Origin: Methylorubrum extorquens
GTDB taxonomy: Bacteria > Pseudomonadota > Alphaproteobacteria > Rhizobiales > Beijerinckiaceae
Length of the DNA stretch: 6,397 nucleotides
Direction: 5' to 3'
NCBI GenBank assembly: GCA_019695455.1
Contig: JAEUAC010000403.1
Location: 1 to 6,397 of the forward strand
Below, piece by piece: positions 6,337 through 6,397 of this stretch (the stretch's first letter is position 1; every line of letters starts with the position of its first letter). A program made the position numbers and the translations under genes. The notes below the pieces were generated by a model that saw only the letters and a list, made by a program, of their open reading frames with translations, had not been told where the DNA came from and did not search any database.

Positions 6337-6397
6337 TGGCGGAGGGAGCGGGATTCGAACCCGCGATACCGTTTCCGGTATACACACTTTCCAGGCG
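6337..6397 (-). tRNA. tRNA-Ser (anticodon GGA), partial, 5' part beyond right edge
   Basis: The minus strand reads from the anticodon stem to the 3' end of a class II tRNA. The anticodon loop CTGGAAA (6388-6394) has anticodon GGA at 6390-6392, which reads UCC/UCU serine codons. GTGTG (6383-6387) is the 3' side of the anticodon stem. A long variable arm with a 6-bp stem ATACCG/CGGTAT and GAAA loop follows, which is diagnostic of Ser/Leu-type tRNAs. The T arm is GCGGG-TTCGAAT-CCCGC (6348-6364). TCCCTCC is the 3' acceptor strand, G the discriminator, and CCA is encoded (6337-6339). The D arm and 5' acceptor strand are outside the window. Such tRNA 3' ends can serve as integration sites, but no second copy of this sequence is seen in the window. 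Confidence 0.93.

Noticed and set aside
4393..6387. A 664-codon open frame on the minus strand starting inside the tRNA
   Set aside because: It is the shifted-frame shadow of mdoH, rich in Arg/Pro/Gly with no domain, and begins within tRNA-Ser.
6337..6397. Genomic island boundary at tRNA-Ser
   Set aside because: No integrase, no direct repeat of the tRNA 3' end and no composition shift are visible in the window.

Overview
The window is very GC-rich, with strong G/C preference at third codon positions. It carries six protein genes and one tRNA, all on the minus strand, so transcription runs from the right edge to the left. Base composition, the short OpgH/MdoH-type glucosyltransferase and the overall gene style suggest an alphaproteobacterium, possibly Methylobacterium-like. 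That placement is inference only. Most of the long open frames on the plus strand and in alternative minus frames are GC-driven shadows of the genes listed here.

Layout from right to left: the 3' part of a tRNA-Ser(GGA) cut by the window edge (6337-6397); a 139-bp spacer with one GC-rich hairpin; opgH/mdoH, a membrane glucan glucosyltransferase (4470-6197); a 73-bp spacer; an alpha/beta-fold hydrolase (3596-4396); a 99-bp regulatory gap with a perfect 19-bp palindrome (3562-3580); then a tightly packed set of five genes: FadR-type GntR regulator (2732-3496), short-chain dehydrogenase/reductase (1986-2735), cupin dioxygenase-like protein related to 2,4'-dihydroxyacetophenone dioxygenase (1438-1971), and two paralogous NitT/TauT-type ABC permeases (566-1390 and <1-569). 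The second permease runs off the left edge.

The five genes look like one operon. The regulator and dehydrogenase overlap by GTGA, the dehydrogenase and cupin are 14 bp apart, the cupin and first permease 47 bp apart, and the two permeases overlap by ATGA. The working model is a regulated uptake-and-breakdown cassette. A heterodimeric permease imports a small organic, possibly aromatic or hydroxyketone, compound. The dehydrogenase oxidises or reduces it, the cupin dioxygenase cleaves it, and the FadR-type regulator senses it and represses its own operon through the palindrome. The ATPase and periplasmic binding protein are not in the window and would be expected further left or elsewhere. The substrate cannot be read from the sequence. 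The hydrolase upstream of the operator may or may not belong to the same pathway, and opgH and the tRNA look like unrelated neighbours.
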